5,829 nucleotides of DNA from DATHYU01 sp033722675 (GTDB taxonomy: Bacteria; Actinomycetota; Acidimicrobiia; Spongiisociales; UBA11373). The DNA is taken from positions 1 through 5,829 of the forward strand of contig JAWVYO010000130.1 in NCBI GenBank assembly GCA_033722675.1, given 5' to 3'. Under the pieces are notes generated by a model. The model saw nothing but the letters and a program-made list of their open reading frames with translations. It made no database searches and was not told the DNA's origin. Made by a program: the position numbers and the translations under genes. Positions 4,793 through 5,829 of this stretch are shown one piece after another (within the stretch, counting starts at the first letter, position 1; each line of letters opens with the position of its first letter).

Positions 4793-5728
4793 ATGCATGG
4801 GATTGGTGCGGTCCCCGACGAGACGATCGTGCGCATCGCCGTCTTCCGGCGATGGCCGCAGGGCGCGCCGCTCGTGCTCGGTGTCGCCCTCGCGACGCTC
4901 ATCGCCGGCCTCGACCTGCTGACCGGCCCCGACGTCTCCATGTCGATGCTCTACGTGCTCGCCGTGATGGCCGTCACCTGGGCGGGAACCCGGCGCCACG
5001 GGATCCTGGTCGCCGTGCTGGCCGCCACCGAGTCGCTCGGCGCCCGGGCGCTGCGGGCCGACCGTGCGATACCCCGCATCGAAGACGTGTCGAACGTCGC
5101 CACGATGCTCGTGGTCCTCCTCCTCGTCACCGCCCTCCTCGGATCCCTCCGACGCGCCCTGGTCGCCCAGCGACGCCTCGCCACGGTCGACCCGCTCACG
5201 GGCGCGATGAACCGGCGCTCCTTCGGGATCGCCGCCGAACGGGAACGGCTCCGCGCCGCCCGGGAGGGCCGCCCGCTCACCGTCGCGTACATCGACCTCG
5301 ACGGCTTCAAGGCGATCAACGACCGCCTCGGCCACGGCGTCGGCGACGACCTGCTCACCGAGTTCGCCGGGCTCGTCCAGGACACGATCCGACGCACCGA
5401 TCTCTTCGCCCGCATCGGTGGTGACGAGTTCGCCGTCCTGCTGCCGGAGACCGATGCCGCCCAGGCGTCGACGGTCGTCGAGCGGCTGCGCGGCACCGTC
5501 GTCGAGCGCCGCCTGGCCGATGGCGCGCTGACGATCTCGGTCGGCGTGGCCACCTATCGGTTCCCACCCGAGCACGTCGATGCGATGCTTGCGGCGGCGG
5601 ACGACCTCATGTACCGCGCCAAGCGCCGCGGCGGGAATCGCATGGTCGGAGCCGTCGTGCCGGACCCGTGGCTGCGGTGGGCCGACCGCGTGCTGCTCCC
5701 CGACGACGCCCTCGCCCGGATGGGCTGA
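4793..5728 (+). CDS. Membrane-bound diguanylate cyclase (GGDEF domain)
   Basis: A 311-aa enzyme that makes cyclic di-GMP from two GTP. The N-terminal part has about four hydrophobic segments (roughly 25-44, 49-66, 68-84 and 100-119), forming a small membrane module of no sensor family I can name. A short basic helix (120-131) leads into the GGDEF domain (about 132-287). The DPLTGAMNRR start motif, the metal aspartate in YIDLDGFKAIND, the GHGVGDDLL helix, the RIGGDEFAVLLP signature (GGDEF at 209-213) and ISVGVA are all intact. RRTD (200-203) lies five residues before the signature and is a complete inhibitory I-site, so product feedback inhibition is expected. A 24-residue tail follows. There is no EAL domain. 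The ATG at 4793 directly follows a sigma-28-like promoter; the next in-frame start, GTG at 4829, would still keep all motifs. Confidence 0.95.
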   Translation: MHGIGAVPDETIVRIAVFRRWPQGAPLVLGVALATLIAGLDLLTGPDVSMSMLYVLAVMAVTWAGTRRHGILVAVLAATESLGARALRADRAIPRIEDVSNVATMLVVLLLVTALLGSLRRALVAQRRLATVDPLTGAMNRRSFGIAAERERLRAAREGRPLTVAYIDLDGFKAINDRLGHGVGDDLLTEFAGLVQDTIRRTDLFARIGGDEFAVLLPETDAAQASTVVERLRGTVVERRLADGALTISVGVATYRFPPEHVDAMLAAADDLMYRAKRRGGNRMVGAVVPDPWLRWADRVLLPDDALARMG

Positions 5729-5755
5729 ACGCGAAATCCTCCTCTCACGAGGGTC

Positions 5756-5782
5756 TTGAGCCCCCGGTCCCGTCGTTGATAT
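5756..5782 (+). promoter_or_regulatory. Promoter of the right-edge gene, sigma-28-like
   Basis: TTGA (5756-5759), exactly 15 nt, then GTTGATAT (5775-5782) matches the spacing of the flagellar sigma-28 consensus (TAAA, 15 nt, GCCGATAA) with several base changes. A housekeeping reading, TTGAGC, 18 nt, TATCCA (5780-5785), is also possible. Either would start transcription near 5789-5792, leaving an untranslated leader of about 25 nt. Confidence 0.4.
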
Positions 5783-5803
5783 CCAGACGCCGGGACACGA
5801 ACG

Positions 5804-5809
5804 AGGGGG
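5804..5809 (+). promoter_or_regulatory. Ribosome binding site of the right-edge gene
   Basis: GAGGGG within a purine run (5804-5811) stands 5 nt before the GTG at 5815. It decides that start, since no ATG is seen between 5729 and 5829. It is the only clear Shine-Dalgarno sequence before a gene start in the window. Confidence 0.5.
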
Positions 5810-5814
5810 AACGG

Positions 5815-5829
5815 TGGACCCACTCCAGC
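5815..5829 (+). CDS. Start of an unidentified gene, cut off by window edge
   Basis: Only five codons are visible: GTG followed by codons for Asp, Pro, Leu and Gln. The call rests on the upstream promoter-like elements, the Shine-Dalgarno sequence and position after the cyclase gene, not on the protein. If the promoter is of the sigma-28 class, a motility or chemotaxis gene would be expected (inference). The product cannot be named. Confidence 0.45.

Noticed and set aside
3457..5424. Long plus-strand open frame of 655 codons
   Set aside because: It runs antisense to the hydrolase gene and out of frame over the cyclase. Its composition is Arg/Gly/Pro/Ala-rich with no domain, typical of shadow frames in high-GC DNA.
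3602..5575. Long minus-strand open frame of 657 codons
   Set aside because: It is antisense to the cyclase and shifted from the hydrolase frame. The translation is Arg/Gly/Asp-rich with no motif, and both overlapped genes have clear catalytic residues in the other frames.
5741..5752. CCTC-TCAC-GAGG hairpin as terminator of the cyclase gene
   Set aside because: The stem is only 4 bp with no T-tract; it is too weak to call.
1..5829. CRISPR arrays, tRNA or rRNA genes, insertion sequences, attachment sites, riboswitches
   Set aside because: No spaced direct repeats, cloverleaf-like sequence, transposase or integrase reading frame, terminal inverted repeats or long structured leader were seen. 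The excisionase-like protein has no recombinase partner here.

Overview
The window is high-GC DNA with densely packed genes and strong G/C preference at third codon positions. The gene families point to an actinobacterium, probably of the Acidimicrobiia or a related deep lineage (inference). The pointers are an actinobacterial-type clpS (Asn-Asp-Pro in the N-degron pocket) coupled to a DUF2017 gene, a GerMN/Gmad2 lipoprotein in a genome of non-Firmicute type, a DUF3105 membrane protein, and start codons lying directly behind -10 boxes (leaderless mRNAs).

Layout, left to right. (1) 1-744, minus strand: a tightly coupled operon of a 72-aa excisionase-type helix-turn-helix protein, clpS and a DUF2017 gene that runs off the left edge. 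Successive genes overlap by 4 nt (ATGA, then GTGA). (2) 745-803: a 59-bp divergent promoter region. (3) 804-1451, plus strand: a single-pass membrane protein with a divergent DUF3105 domain. Its stop codon is only 3 nt from the stop of the convergent gene. (4) 1455-3557, minus strand: a 700-aa lipoprotein with a long Gly/Ser/Thr linker, a DUF3298-like region, a GerMN domain and a C-terminal Gmad2 domain. (5) 3631-4731, minus strand: a metal-dependent hydrolase of the amidohydrolase-2 type with an extra C-terminal helical region. (6) 4732-4792: a second divergent promoter region. (7) 4793-5728, plus strand: a membrane-bound diguanylate cyclase with an intact active site and I-site. (8) 5729-5829: a promoter, a Shine-Dalgarno sequence and the first five codons of a further plus-strand gene.

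The genes do not form one pathway. The left operon belongs to regulated proteolysis (the ClpS adaptor delivers N-degron substrates to ClpAP/ClpCP). The middle genes are envelope proteins of unknown role plus a hydrolase, and the right end is c-di-GMP signalling. The two right-hand plus-strand promoters resemble the flagellar sigma-28 (FliA/SigD) class, so the cyclase and the gene after it may belong to a motility regulon.

I found no mobile element, CRISPR array, RNA gene or obvious novel system. The most informative signals are regulatory. All four genes with a recognisable TANNNT box have it 6-8 nt before the ATG. Sigma-28-like promoters precede the cyclase and the next gene. A small HTH gene is coupled to clpS.
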